DNA of 64,000 nt from Typhlomys cinereus (Eukaryota; Chordata; Mammalia; Rodentia; Platacanthomyidae), in the NCBI GenBank assembly GCA_023101885.1, contig JALPQD010000053.1, positions 8,212,979-8,276,978 on the forward strand, written 5' to 3'. Every line of letters starts with the position of its first letter. The first letter of the stretch is position 1. Of this stretch, positions 11,836-24,254 are shown piece after piece. Made by a program: the position numbers and the translations under genes. Under the pieces are notes generated by a model. It searched no databases and had not been told where the DNA came from. It saw only the letters and a list, made by a program, of their open reading frames with translations.

Positions 11836-13689
11836 CAGGGAGAAAGAACAAGTAAAGATATTTGAAGTGGTCGGTGTAGTCTAGACAAAGGAGCTACACT
11901 CATGAGCTATGAGTGCAGGGAGAGGACTGAGCAAGGCGGCCTGTTTGGCTGAATTAGTCTTTGAAAAGTGTATCCGTTCCTCCTTTCCATGGTGAAGGCC
12001 CATAAGAAATGTGACGATTATATTCAGGATGCGTTTGGAAAGGAGATGCAGATACATTTTTCAGAGACTGTAATTCAGTGAAACAAGCCACCTTGCTCGG
12101 TCGTCTCCCTCCACTCATAGCTCATGCCAGCCACGTAGAAAAGCTACCAGTACACTTAGCCCTTCTGAAGTCTCTGAGACCATCACAAGTTAATGTGATC
12201 ATTCTAGCAGAGAGATGCTGGAGGTGACGGGGCGCAGAAGCAGGGGGCTACATCATGTAGCTGCCGACTTTTAGGGTGAAGCCCACTGCTATCCACATAG
12301 GTATGGGGGAAACAGATTTCTTCCATTGCGGCACTGTTAGCTCGTGTGGCCCCTGGGTGGAATTTTTGCCCTCCTCATACCATCTCTAGCTGGAAAGTTC
12401 CTGTCGGTCTACTTGCTAGCTTCCTATAGGTCAGTCCTCTTCAATTCTGAGGCTAAAGACTCTGGACTGGTTTTGAGTTTATGTCCACACTGAATGTGTG
12501 TGTCTCCATTTTCCTTCCTGGGTCAGATCAAGCCGAGCTTCAGCCTGTGTTTGGACAATTATTCAATTCACTGAAAAATAATGTGGTTGTGTAAATACTC
12601 CGAAGAAAGGGTGTTGTGGCCAGTGATTGCAGCCCCTGCCAGAATATCTGCAGCAGGAAGCATTCTGCAATGAAAGAGGCTACTACAATGGTACAGCTAT
12701 TTATTTTATGCGAGAAATGTCAGCCACAGTGAATGGCCCATTTATCCCAGGCATTATTAAATATTACAGTTTCAGCAGCACCACAGAATTTGAACAATTT
12801 CTCAGGGCCTTATGTAACGGATTTGGCCCAACCATGAGAATATTTGGGGAGCTAAGCCTGAGAAGAGGCCTTTTCCTTTCCGTGCTATCTCTCCCGCTAA
12901 CTTGGAAACTTGGCTGTCTCCACTTCTCTAATCAAAAGAATTGGGAGAATTAATCCGATAATCCTAGGTTCACAACTTTCTCATTTGTTTATAACAGTTA
13001 GGACATAAAAGTGTATTGTCCAGTCATTCAGGGCTTTTTATTCTAAGATCTCAGCATCCGTCCTTAGAATTTTGTTCCTCTCTCCTTAGTTCCTACATGG
13101 GCTTTCGCTTTCATTGCCAGCACGTGAAGCCCCACACCTCAGACCTTATTACTTGTAGCCACTTCTGCACCCCTCCTTTTATCACGGGACGTAATGTTCT
13201 TCTCACCAGTCCTAACCTGTTTGCAACTTGCACACAAGGAGAACAGGCCTCTTTGCAGAATCTCACCCCTTGGGATTTCAGAATTTCAGCGAGTGAGTAA
13301 AGCTTTTGGAATATGAAGACAATCCGAGAAGAAAGAGTAATATGCGTAACTTCACAGAATGTAGGCTTTGGCACAGAAGAAGGGAAGCTCCCTTGGCATC
13401 TCTCGCTGGAGTTGCTGGGTGTTTTGGATTCATTCCATTTCATCCTTCTTTCTTTTGGATCTTGCAATGAGAGGCCGTAGGAAGAGGAGGGATATAGAGA
13501 TTGGTGGAGGAGAAGAGGGTGGGGATGACTTCACTGATCCTCCAAAGACCTCCAGAGCAGTTCCACAAATGAAATACTCATTGGGTAAGAAAAGCCTTCT
13601 ATAGGAAAAAGAAAAAAAAAATGAATAGAAAAACTCACAAACACAAAACAATACGAACAAAAAAATCAAAACCCAAAGTCCATTCTTAG

Positions 13690-14640
13690 ATTAGGAAGAG
13701 AGCTCAGCTGGTAAGGTGTTTGCCTTATAAGCACAAGGGCCTGAGTTCGAGTCCCAGAACCCACTCCGTAAAAAGGAAAAAGTGGGGCTGGGAAGTAGCC
13801 CCACTCATAGCAGAGAGACTGGAGTTGGGAGCCCCATACCTTTCAAGAAAAGTACTACGTGGGCGTGGAGACCTACCTGTAATTCCATCCACAGAAAGGG
13901 AAGCCTGGGAATCCCCGAAGCAAGCTACTAGCTACCTTCACTCTAATGGTGAGCTCTGGTTTTTTATTTTTTTATTATTTTTATTTATTTTTATTTTTTC
14001 CACTCATTCAAAGTCGATAAATAGCCCATTCCCCTTCCTCCCTGGACCCCCCCTTCCTTCCCTCCTTTCCTCTTCCTTTCCCCCCTCTTTCCCCTTCTCC
14101 CAGTGCCCCCTCCCTCTCCCCCATTCCTGGAGCATCCTTTAGTGTGTCTGTCAAACTTCCCTCTGGGTCCTCCTCTCTGATGAGGTGTAAAGATTCAGTA
14201 GCATTGCCCCTTAGTATAGGAACACTATCGTGGCTGTTAATCCCTTGCCTCTAAGGATCCTAGTGCCTGTGATTCATACTAGACTTTGGGGGTTCAATGA
14301 TATGTTGGTCATTGCACAGGTCATGCAAAGTCCTATTTTGATTATTTCAGCCCTAACTTGTATGGAGTATCTTGCATATCGTTGCTCCTCCCCATCTTTA
14401 GGCTCTTACATTCTTACTGCCCCCTCTTCCGCAAATTTCCCTGGAGCTCTGGGTTTTTATAGAGACCCAGGTTCATAAAAGTAAAGTGAAAGACTGAATA
14501 AGGATGATTTTTGAAACCATCCTTGGGCTTCAACATGTATGTGCACTTGTGTATACATGCACCCACTCTCCTCACACACGTGCGCCTACCCACATGCTAA
14601 CACACGTACACACAGGTATGATCCCAATAATATTCACATA
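13690..14640 (+). repeat. Composite tRNA-derived SINE split by an L1 insertion, sense
   Basis: The head (13690-13770) is tRNA-like: 'gagagctcagctggtaaggtg', 'gcctgagttcgagtccca'. The body continues to 13959 and resumes at 14453 after an L1 insertion. The tail at 14530-14630 is a degenerate CA-rich stretch. A similar order is seen at 18117-18470 and 18943-19270. Confidence 0.6.
13960..14443 (-). mobile_element. L1 3'-end fragment inserted in a SINE, antisense
   Basis: It begins with an A-tail complement (TTTTTTATTTTTTTATT), then the pyrimidine-rich antisense of the L1 3' UTR, then 'ggaacactatcgtggctg', 'tcccttgcctctaaggatcctagtgcctg' and 'ggctcttacattcttactgccccctcttcc'. The flanking 9-base duplication GAGCTCTGG (13951-13959 and 14444-14452) marks the target site. 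Matching copies occur at 39842, 54004 and 415. Confidence 0.85.
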
Positions 14641-14647
14641 TTAAAAA

Positions 14648-14800
14648 AATGCTGGGTGGGATGGTGCACTCTTTTAATCCCAGTGCATAGGATACAGGGA
14701 CGGGGTGGGGGTGGGGGTTCCCCAAGAATCCCTGGCCAGTCAGACTAGACCACTTAGTTCCAGCCCAGGGTGAGATGCCGTCTCAAAATCCGAGGTGAGT
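14648..14800 (+). repeat. B1-like SINE, sense
   Basis: 'gctgggtgggatggtgcactcttttaatcccagtgcataggatac' and 'gggtgagatgccgtctcaaaatcc' give the B1/7SL order with A and B box regions. It is interrupted by GGGGTGGGGGTGGGGG, which could be a local expansion. Confidence 0.7.
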
Positions 14801-17800
14801 GGTGTCTGAGAAATGACAGCTTCGGTTGTCCTGTGGCTTCTTCTGCGCATACATGTGCAAATTGCCCTTCACACAATTATCTGGACTGTTTCTTAAGTCT
14901 GAATGATTTTAAGTGATACACTCCATTCATTTCGTGCAAATGACACAGTTTCATTCTTCTTTATGACTGAATAATGCTCCCTTGCGGATAGATGCCACAT
15001 TTTTTTTTTTCTCTCCCTCTGTTGACAGATAACACCTTGGTTGGTTGCATAACTTAGCTATGGTGACTAATGTGTCTAGTCTCTTTTTACCTTTGTCCAG
15101 CTGGCTTATTTCTTTTGCTTGACTGTTATTTAAATTTCCAGACACTTAACACAAAAACTAGTAAAACAAATGCATGAAAAAGTTAAGTATCTAAGCTCTT
15201 CTTAGATCCTTTTTTTTCTTCACGCACTGTGTTCTGTTATTTCTCATCCTTATGGTTCTGAGGAAGTCTGCAGATTTCCTTACTTTTATTTATGTGCATG
15301 TTTGGAAAACAGACCGGGGGTTCTAAAGTTAAGAGTCTTGTGCTAAATTTAAACCTAGAAAGTGCAGGGTCCACAGGAGAGAGGGTTCTTTTGGTTGTTT
15401 TTCCAGACATTGACTAGAAGTCCAACAACCACGGCAGACATGTTTTGGCTCTGTCTGGAAGCTTCCCAGGTGTCCTTTCATGAAAGGCAGCCTTTGTTTG
15501 TTTATTTTGTAGGCATTAGAGAATGGGGAAGAAAATCGAATCTGATATGAACAGATAGAAGCCTTTCTACTTTGAAAATGCCATGAGTGGGTATTTGAGA
15601 TGTGTTTGGTTTTGCGTATTCCTTTTATGAGGACTCTCAGATTTGAGTCTCTGATTCTTGATGCTTAGAATTGTCTGGGATGGTTGAGTCCTCTGACAGG
15701 AAATGAGAAGCTTCAGGTTAAGACTGACTTTGGGATGAGGCAGTCTAGAAATCCATGGAGAGACTGAGAGCCCATTGCTTGATATTGAGAGAGCAGGAGA
15801 AGTTTCCCTGGGACACACAGTCGTGCTGCCTGCTAGTAGGTGAAGTCACAACTCTCAAATAATCTCTCGAATGTCTTGACTGCCATGGCCCTTCTGAAGT
15901 CATTATGTCAGGTAGAAACTAGGCATTTCCAGTTTCATCAGAAGCCTCCTCTCCCCCAGAGGAAAGGGTGTGAAATTTATAAACATAACATAGAGACACC
16001 TAAACATAGAAAGCTATTGCTTCATCTAAGAAGCCATATCACTCTTCTTAAATACAAGAGCATCGTGTACTGAGAAAATGAAGTGGTTGACTGACGGATC
16101 AAATGCTTTCCATTTTAGTATCAGGGGCAGTGAAGTTCAGAAGGGTTAGAATGACTTGAGCAGAGTTCATAGGAGTATATGGCTTTTTTTTTTTTTTTTT
16201 ATTGAGTCTAGAGCCTCCTTGGTCACATCCCCAGAATTCCTGGTAAACAGCTTTATAACCAGCACGTGGTTGGTGGCAGGAGAACCCTGGTCATATGAGC
16301 AGAAAGCCCGTGTAGTGGACTTTATCCAGCACATTTTGCTCTGGGTCCCAGCATTTATATTTAGCCCTGACACAATTCAACAACAATCCTTCCACAAACT
16401 AGTGGATGGAGACTCGTAAAGAAGAGCAATTTCAGCAGAAACACTGAGTGTGATTGTCTCATGCGGGAATGCTGGCCATTCAGGGCTCTGCATGTTCTAG
16501 GTATCTGAGCAAAGTCCCTGAAATGATAGATAAGAAGTTAGGCAGTTGCTATGGCCATTAAATAAGTCATGGGAGAAACTGAAGGTAGTGTCTTGCTTAT
16601 AATAAAATGCTCAATAAATCCAAGGCTGTCATTCTCATATCTCATGAAGGATCACTTATTTGTAACAAAGTACCTACCTAAAGTAGCAGTATAGCTGACT
16701 TGTAACTTCCAGAATTTGTTTATCCAGCAACTGTTTATCAAGCATCTGCATATGTTACTGAGTTGCTTTAAGCCTGTTGTAATAGGTGTTATGATTCCCA
16801 TTTTAAGGATTTAGATTAAATTTAGATTAAATGAGATTCAAAGCTCCACAAGTTCTTATCACTCTAGAGTACTTTCCCACTAAGCCTCTTTTTCACAGGG
16901 CTGTATTAAGTTGAATTCCAATTTACTGAATAAAAATTTATTGGAGCTTTTTAAATATATAGTACTTCCTTCTGTCCTTCATCTTGCTATTTAATAATAT
17001 CATTGTAAAAATTTCCAGCAGTAAGATTCAGTTGAGTCAATCCATTTAAAACCTATGCTTAAAGGACCCCTAAAAAATTATTGTGTCCAAGGATTGTTAC
17101 AAACTCTCCATGCATATTTTTGGTTTCATATATATAGTTCATATATATATGAAATATAAGTATATATTTCAAATATTTATGTATATATATATATTTGGGG
17201 GGTTTGTAGGTAACTGTATATGTGAGACACATGGAACATTATAAACCTATACTTTTCATTCATGTTCTCTGATCATATAGGGAGTGGAATATTGTTCTGT
17301 AGAAACTGGGAACTTCTGTATTTTTTTTTTCTTATGCTCAGTTTTGGAGACAAACTGATTTACTTTTCTGAAGGCAATGGCCTGAAACAATTTCTAGACT
17401 TATTTCCCAGGATTAGAGAACTCCACTTTGTTTGGCACATTGAGTTATGGCCTTGCCTGAAGCAATATTTGTTAATTACAGCAATGATGGTTTATTCAGG
17501 AGTAAGGACTGAGGTTTTCAGGATTAAGAAAGGGGTGGAATTTTCCTGTTAAGAACTACACAGGAAGATCTGAGATGCATTTGAAATATTAGCACATTGG
17601 GCACAAACCAAACTACATTGAAAATAAGTCATTTTCTTTGATAGATTAGCTTTCTCTTTTCAGAAAACTGCATATTTAAATTTTATGGATCCTCAGAGCC
17701 ATTTCTTAGTTTTTGCTTTTTAATTGACCATCGTGAACCTTTAACTAAAAATGTCACCACTGAGAGATGTACTCAGCCAGGAAAATACATAATAGAACAG

Positions 17801-18116
17801 AAGGCCACTGTTAGGGATGACTGTCTCATCATGGGGGAAGATAGGAGAATGTTCCTATCTCATAACAGTGTTGGGACATAAAGGAATGTGAAAATGTTAA
17901 AGTTTGCACAACCCAAAAGGAAAATAAAATATAAAAACCATGTGCATACATGCACATGTGCATGTGTGCTATGATACTGACTAAGAAAGGATGATATCTT
18001 CCCTTACAAATGGATCAGTAGTAATGATAACCTAGTATGAAAATGGGCAAATATTCGATTAGGCAGTTGTGTGGAAAATGAATACAGATGTCAGTAGACA
18101 TATAAGAGGTACTTAG

Positions 18117-18470
18117 GTTTGAGACAAGTAGATGGCTCGGTAGATAAAATGCTGTGTAAAGGATAAAAGTTCAGATCAATATGTAAAAGCTGGGCAGGCA
18201 CAGTAGTACCTGTGATCCCAGCACTTAGGAGGTAGAGCAGTAGGCCCCTAGGGCCAGCAAGCTAGCTAGACTAGACTATGCACAAGCTCTGGGTTCAACT
18301 GAAGGACCCTGACTCAACAAATAAAGTCAGAGAAGACACCTGATGTTAACCCCGAGTCTTCATGTACATACCCACAGCTCTGCATGTGCACCCATGTATA
18401 CATGAATGCCCCCCACTCAAACATACTCACACATGCATGCATACTCCATCCATATGCACACATCAAGAAC
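18117..18470 (+). repeat. Composite tRNA head/B1-type SINE with CA-rich tail, sense
   Basis: 'acaagtagatggctcggtagataaaatg' is a decayed tRNA head. 'gctgggcaggcacagtagtacctgtgatcccagcacttaggaggtagag' is a B1-type segment, and a CACACATGCATGCA-rich tail follows. The order (tRNA head, then B1) fits a B4-like composite. Confidence 0.65.
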
Positions 18471-18616
18471 AGCATATACCTTCATCAAATATTTTTGTAT
18501 CGTGCTTAAAAATGACAAAGTACTCCTGTGTACCCATAAAATTGACAGAGTTGAAAGAACATTTATTCATTAGTAAGTGTTCTTGGGGGGTTGTTTGTTC
18601 TTTTTTTTTTTTTTTG

Positions 18617-18622
18617 CATGAA

Positions 18623-18687
<65 letters not shown>

Positions 18688-18905
18688 TACTATGTGTGCC
18701 TGTGGAGGCCCAAGGGAATCATTTTGTGTTGGTTCTACCTCCTCATTGCTTTGCTTTGGGGTTTCCGAGGCTCCACCTTCCAAGGCAGGAAGCTCAGGCT
18801 GCTGCCATTTCTATCTGCTGTATTTATGTGGGATCTGCGATCCAAACTCAGGTCCCTCTGTTTGGAAGGCAAAGACTTTAACCCTTGAGCCATCTCTCCA
18901 GCCCT
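18617..18905 (-). repeat. Common tRNA-derived SINE with (TG)n(AG)n microsatellite, antisense
   Basis: A poly-T (18601-18615) and a (TG)n(AG)n tract (18624-18687) precede 'tgtgcctgtggaggcccaagggaatcat', the reversed body, and the reversed tRNA head 'ggatctgcgatccaaactcagg...cccttgagccatctctccagccc'. Same family as 2095 but opposite orientation. Confidence 0.85.
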
Positions 18906-18942
18906 GATTTTCTTTTTTAATCATGGTGTTAAGATAGGGATT

Positions 18943-19275
18943 CAGGGATGCCTCAGTGGTTAAAATACTCACTGTTCAAGCAAAAGGACAACAGTTCGGA
19001 TTCTCAGGTCCTGTGGGAAAATGTGAATGGGTGTGGTGACCCTCCTCCCCCCTGTCATTTCAGTTTCTGAAGGCAGAGCCTAGGAATTCCCAAGGCAAGA
19101 TTACTTGCCAGACTAGCCCTATAGGAAGCTTTGGGATTAATTATGTTCTCTTTTTAAAATAATACAGTAGAAGACCAAATAAAGATGGTTCCTGATACCA
19201 GTCTCAGGCTTCTGCATGTACACCCACACATATATGAGCATGCATGCACACATATAAACATACTCCACGCACATG
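18943..19275 (+). repeat. Diverged tRNA-derived SINE with CA-rich tail, sense
   Basis: 'gggattcagggatgcctcagtggttaaaatactcactgttcaagcaaaaggacaacagttcggattctc' is the tRNA-like head. The body has 'aggcagagcctaggaattcccaaggc', and the tail is 'gcatgtacacccacacatatatgagcatgcatgcacac'. Confidence 0.6.
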
Positions 19276-19759
19276 CGTATGTAAGTAGAAGAGAAAAAGG
19301 GGGGTGTTGAGAAAAAGTGGCATAGCATCCAGCAAGTTGACAGTATATTGAAAGTAAAGGTGATTGCCTAGAAAGTGATCTCGTCAAGTCACCAATATTG
19401 AACTAGTTACTGATAGAGGTGCAGGTAAACCAACAAGGGACTCATTCAGCAGAATCTGAAGGGAGGGACAATAACATATATATATACATATATATATTCC
19501 AATAAAAATGAGTGTGTGAGGTTGGCGAGTGGAAGAAAACAACAAGAAACAGAAGTAGAGTTAGATCATTGATTAAAAAAGAACTAAGAAATTAGCCACT
19601 GATAAAGCCTTGACTTGGCTTTGATCTTGTGTTATCCATTCAGTGGTTTCAAAATACTCCAAGTAGTTCTGATGTTGAATTTTGGACACTAAGCAGATAC
19701 AAAGAAATTAGTTGTATAGGATGACAACAGCATGGTGGTTATGATTTTTTAAGTTCAAT

Positions 19760-21754
19760 TTCTTTTTAAAGATTTTTTATGATAGTTTTATAAGCATGAT
19801 GAGTGATTGTATGTTCTTCCCCTCCTTTCCCCCTCCTTTCTCCCCCTCCCCTTCCTTCACTAATCCATCCCTGTCTTTCCCACCCTCCTACCTGTCTGCT
19901 TGTGTGGCCCCAGGGTTCCCTTCTGATTATCTGTTCTAGTAGGGGTTGAGGACTCTCTGGCAGATTAAGTGGCCCTTCCTTGAGTAGACCCACTGATAGA
20001 TGCATTCTCCTTCACCTGTCTAGCCCTAGCCCCTAAAGTTATCCCTGCATTGTAATTATTTCTCTTGAGTTCCTTGCTAATGACGGGGAAATGTTGATGT
20101 GTCAGTCACAGTGCAGGTCTGATGAGGATAAGTCTTATTGTAAAAAGGCACCAGCCCTGTCTTGAGTGGAATGTCCTGGCGGCTGGTGGACTTTTCTACC
20201 TTTAGGCTATTGCAGTCTTACTGTCTCTTCTACAAGATTCCCGAGTCTCGGATGGAGAGAGATTTGGCTGGCCCGATTCCAACCGAGTGTTTTAGGATTG
20301 CCAGTACTCTACTTTCTGGTTGGTGGTGGTTGTCTAGTTCATTGCTCTTCCATTGCAATAGGCTGTGTCTTGTTTGGGTGTCGAGATCTTTTCTTTTCTA
20401 AAGATAAAATGAGAGGCGTTTAGGTGGAGGGTTAGTATCGAAGCATCTTATCCTGACAACTGTCAGTTTTCTTCCTGTCCATTGCCATTTAGACTGGTTT
20501 ACATTGCTGGCATGTGTTCCCTGTCACTGGAGCTGGGGATTAGGGGCCAGCAAGCAGATGACTAGGTACTTAGAAACTAACCCCACTTCCTACTGGGTCC
20601 TGTTCTTCCCTTCCCCTTAAAGACTTTCCTTACATAAAAGTCTTTTTTTTTTTTTTTTAACTGTTTACTCCTATTTTTTTTGTTTGTTTCTGCTTTTTTG
20701 GGATCTTCTCCCCTCCCCCCCATTTTGTTCCTTTGCATTTGTAGGTGTTTTGAGAGTTTCTGCTTGATTACACGAAACTAAATGTTTAATGCTAGAATCC
20801 ACTCATAAGGAAGAACATACGGTATCTGTCTTTCTGCATCTGGAATGTTTTTCAGTATGATTTCCTTCAGTCCTATCCATTTACTGGAAAATTTCATCAG
20901 TTCATCTTTCCTAACTGCTGAATAATACTCTGCTATATATATGTACCCCATTTTCATTAACCATTCATAAACTGTTGGATGTCGAGTTGGCTTCATTTCT
21001 TTGCAATTGTGAAAAGAGCTGCTACGATCATGGTTGCACATGTGATTCTGTTGCAGGATGCAGTGTTCTTTGGGAATAGTCCCAGGAGAGGTATAGCTGG
21101 GTCATATAAGTATTTCAATTTTTAACTTTTTTTATGAATCTCCAAATTGATCTCCAAAGGGGTTGTATGAATTTACAATTCCACCAGCAATGTAGGAAGG
21201 TTCCCCCCCCCATATGCACGTCAGCATTTGCTGTTGTTTGGGTTTTGGGTCATAGCCATTCTGACTGGGGTGAGATGATATCTCAGGGTGGTTTTAGTTT
21301 GCATTTCCCTAATGACTATGGGGGCAGAACATTTTTCAAGATGTTTGTTTGATGTCCGAACTTCATCTTGTGAAAAGTTTCTTTTCAGCTCTATAGCCCA
21401 TTTTTTAAATGGGATTGTTTACTTTCTTGGTATTTAACTTTTACGTTATTTGTGTACTCTGGATATCAGTCCTCTATGAGCTGTGCAGTTAGTGAAGATG
21501 CTTTCCCATTCTGTAGGTTGTCTTTTTGCTCGACTAACATTTCAGCATTTGTGTCTAAAAACGAGCACTCCGTTTCAAGCCAGTCAATTGTTGGTGTGCA
21601 TTTTGAGAAAATCAGCTTCATCTCCAAATTTCTTTCCACTCTGTTTCTGTGGTTTTTTCTTATAGTGCCTTTTTAGCCTGTGACTATATTTCATTTATTT
21701 ATTTATTTATTTATTTATTCATTCATTCATTCATTCATTCATTCATTCATTCAG

Positions 21755-21794
<40 letters not shown>

Positions 21795-22070
21795 ACATGT
21801 GTGTATGTGTGTGTGCGTGAGTGTGTGTAGAACCGTGGGCAAATTCGGGAACCACCATGGGCCACCTCCACCTCCTCCTTGTTTACTCTGCCCGGGGATT
21901 CACAGGCTCCGCCCTACCAGGACCAGAAATGCAGGCCGCCCCTGCTTCTGCCCGGCGTCTATACGTGAGGTCCAGGATCTGAACTCAGGACCTTCTGCCT
22001 GCCAGGCAGAGACTTAACCCCTGAGCCACCTCTCCAGCCCCTATACTTCCTTTTGATAAGGAACCATAAA
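19760..22070 (-). mobile_element. L1 retrotransposon 3' half (ORF2 C-terminus and 3' UTR), antisense, decayed
   Basis: On the minus strand, a 3' UTR with a purine-rich tract (about 19815-19880) follows the ORF2 C-terminus. The frame at 21041-20778 still reads the family signature YIYIAEYYSAVRKDELMKF. The more 5' part (to about 21680) has L1 sequence with stops. It is interrupted by a SINE at 21693-22040, and the element may extend a little beyond. 5'-truncated and inactive. Confidence 0.85.
21693..22040 (-). repeat. Common tRNA-derived SINE inserted in the L1, antisense, with (ATTT)n(ATTC)n(GT)n
   Basis: The left end is an expanded A-tail complement, (ATTT)n then (ATTC)n, followed by about 40 bases of GT. 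Then comes the reversed SINE body, ending 'ctgagccacctctccagccc'. Near-matching 9-mers CTATATTTC (21684-21692) and CTATACTTC (22041-22049) look like a target-site duplication. It is nearly identical in its body to 33442-33728. Confidence 0.85.
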
Positions 22071-22559
22071 TGGAGAGTTGCATAAAGAAGGCGATGCATG
22101 TGGTCAGGCCGCGGAGATTCCCCACAGAGCTGCTGCCTACTTGCTCCCTTCACATTGGTATTTGACCTCGGGTAGAAGGGCTTGACTGTGATTTTTCTTC
22201 AGTTCTCGCACAGTAGTCAGCCACAGGTAGATCACATGACCCAACACGTTTCCACTTTACCAGGTCTGAAGAAATGCTGCTCCCAGTCATACGAAGCTTT
22301 TGCTCACTCTGCACATTCTGGCATGTTCTTTGACAGATCCACAGAGTCTCTGTCTTTCACCGACTCCTAGTTCCCTCCAGATAGTCTTCCCTTGGCTGCC
22401 TTCTCCTCTTTCATCCTTCTTCTTTCCCTGCCTGTCTCATTCATCTTTTCTATCATTAGTGACCCTCAGAGCTCTGTATCTTCCCACAGTGCTTGAAATA
22501 CACATGTTCTCAGCACATTTGAAGTGAGCTTCATGGAATTCCTTACATTTCCTGTGGAT

Positions 22560-23100
22560 CTGGCAAAAAGAACTGAAGGAAGGAGGAGTTTATTCAGCAT
22601 CACAGCTTCAGGAGCATAGTCCGTCATGACAGGGAAGGCATGGTAATGGGAGCAGAAGCTTGCTCAGGGCTCTGTGATCAGGAGGCAGGAAGGAGCCAGG
22701 CATCATAAATCACAGGGTCTCTCCCAGCCCCCTTTGACTTGCTTTCTCTAGCTATTCCCCTCTTCCCATAAGAGCTCCACCTACTGGGGACCAAATGTTC
22801 CAGCTTGCTTGACAGAGGAGTTCACGCCAACATCAGTTGCTCAGAGAACTGGCCACGCTGTATTCAACCAGGAATTGCAGAGAGAGGTGTCAGCCTTCTC
22901 ATTGGCCAGACTGTAATTCTGCGACAGTGTGGCAAAAGGGTGCAAGGACCGAATCAGCCGTCTCCATCCCGTCCACCTGCTGGCTTCCCTCATAAATTAG
23001 TCAGTCTTTCATAGGCTTGCACAAGTCTCGTCTTAACTACTGATGCTTCCAAGATGTGCTTAAGGATTCAGCCCGCAGTTGTCAAGCTGACACTTGTCTC
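22560..23100 (+). repeat. Rodent repeat ('aggagtttattcagcatcacagc' type)
   Basis: 'aggaggagtttattcagcatcacagcttcaggagcatagtccgtcatgacagggaaggcatgg' through 'gcagttgtcaagctgacacttgtctctaactagcac'. The closing motif is the 3' boundary of a repeat I recall as common in rodent introns. Similar to 8940 and 29000. Family name not assigned. Confidence 0.5.
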
Positions 23101-23164
23101 TAACTAGCACACATGGGACCTGGGGATTCAAACGCCTGTCTGTCTGCTTATTCCAAATTAGGGA

Positions 23165-23285
23165 GGATGGGGAGATGGCTTATAGGTTAAAGATTTTGTT
23201 TTATAAGCAAAAGGAGCTAGATGGAACTGGTTTGGTTGTAGGCAAAGTATCACGACCCGGGAGGAAAGAGATCTTATTGTAAAGC
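23165..23285 (+). repeat. tRNA-derived SINE fragment, sense, diverged
   Basis: 'ggatggggagatggcttataggttaaagattttgttttataagcaaaaggagct' is recognisable as a decayed tRNA head of the common SINE. The body is lost or unrecognisable. Confidence 0.45.
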
Positions 23286-23814
23286 AATGAATGATGGAAA
23301 GTGAAAGCTTTATCTAGAAGTACTCCAGTCAAAGGGTTGTTGACTCTGACTGGGTCTTAGTGACTTGTAGAAGCGTCACTTCCAGAAATCCTGAGTCTGA
23401 GGAGCTGGTGTAGTTCTTAATGTCAGTGGGAACACTAAGCGTGTGAGTCAAGATGGATGAGCTGTACGAGAAATGTAAATTTAGCATAAGTAACACAGGA
23501 GGAAGAGCAGAAGATGACACTGGAAGACTGGACATGCCCACAGCTTGCCTCTTATTTTAAAAATGTAAGCATGGATGAATGTGGAAGGGAAACAAAGAAG
23601 TGCACGGAGAACTTTCCACATGGCAGATGTCGCTGAGTTGTTCACATGCATCACATTGACCGTCTCTGTCTGTGGCCTGGTAATGTCGCCCATCTGCTCT
23701 GGTTGCATGTGTGGATGCTCCTTAAAGTCACACTGTGAGTCAGTAGCATGGCTGGGATTCACAATGTCATCTTACTGATGCTTAAGTTCATTTATTTCCA
23801 CTCTATTTTGGGTT

Positions 23815-24112
23815 TTCTTTCTTTTCTTCCTTCTCTTTCTCTTTGCTCCTCCCTCCTTCCTTCCCTTCTCCTCCTTTTGCTCCTTTTATCCCTCTTTCTC
23901 CTCCTTTCTTTTCTCCCTCCCTCTACCCTTTCTTCTTCTTTCTCCTCTTCTACTAGTATTACTCCTTCCTCCTCTTCTTACTCCTCCTCCTCCTTCTTTG
24001 ACATCTCCTTTTCTTTCTCCTCCTCCTCTACCACCACCTCACTACTACTATTTTATTTCTCCTCTTCTTCTTCCTTCTCTTCTTCTTCCTCTTTTCTCTT
24101 CCTCCAATTTAT
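23815..24112 (+). repeat. Polypyrimidine (CTT/CCT) tract
   Basis: About 300 bases of nearly pure C and T with a few A and G, abutting L1 sequence at 24250. The long open frame here is low-complexity (Ser/Leu/Phe) and not coding. Confidence 0.9.
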
Positions 24113-24254
24113 TTCTTTTGCACATTTCTCTCTGAGTAAAAACAACTGTTCAAAACAGCTTAGAAAAAAAAGAATAGCAAATATTCATTTGGCAAATATT
24201 TATCATGTGCTGGCAGTGGACAAGATTGCTGCTGTTATGAAACTTCTATTTTTT

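Noticed and set aside
11584..11884. Cys/Val-rich open frames (CVCVCV)
   Set aside because: Products of a TG/TATG microsatellite.
12627..12953. 108-codon open frame in intron 1
   Set aside because: Translation shows no protein family and no splice context. Treated as a possible conserved non-coding block.
20778..21041. Open frame resembling a reverse-transcriptase-related protein
   Set aside because: It is the ORF2 C-terminus of a truncated, antisense L1 with stops upstream. It is part of a mobile-element remnant, not a host gene.
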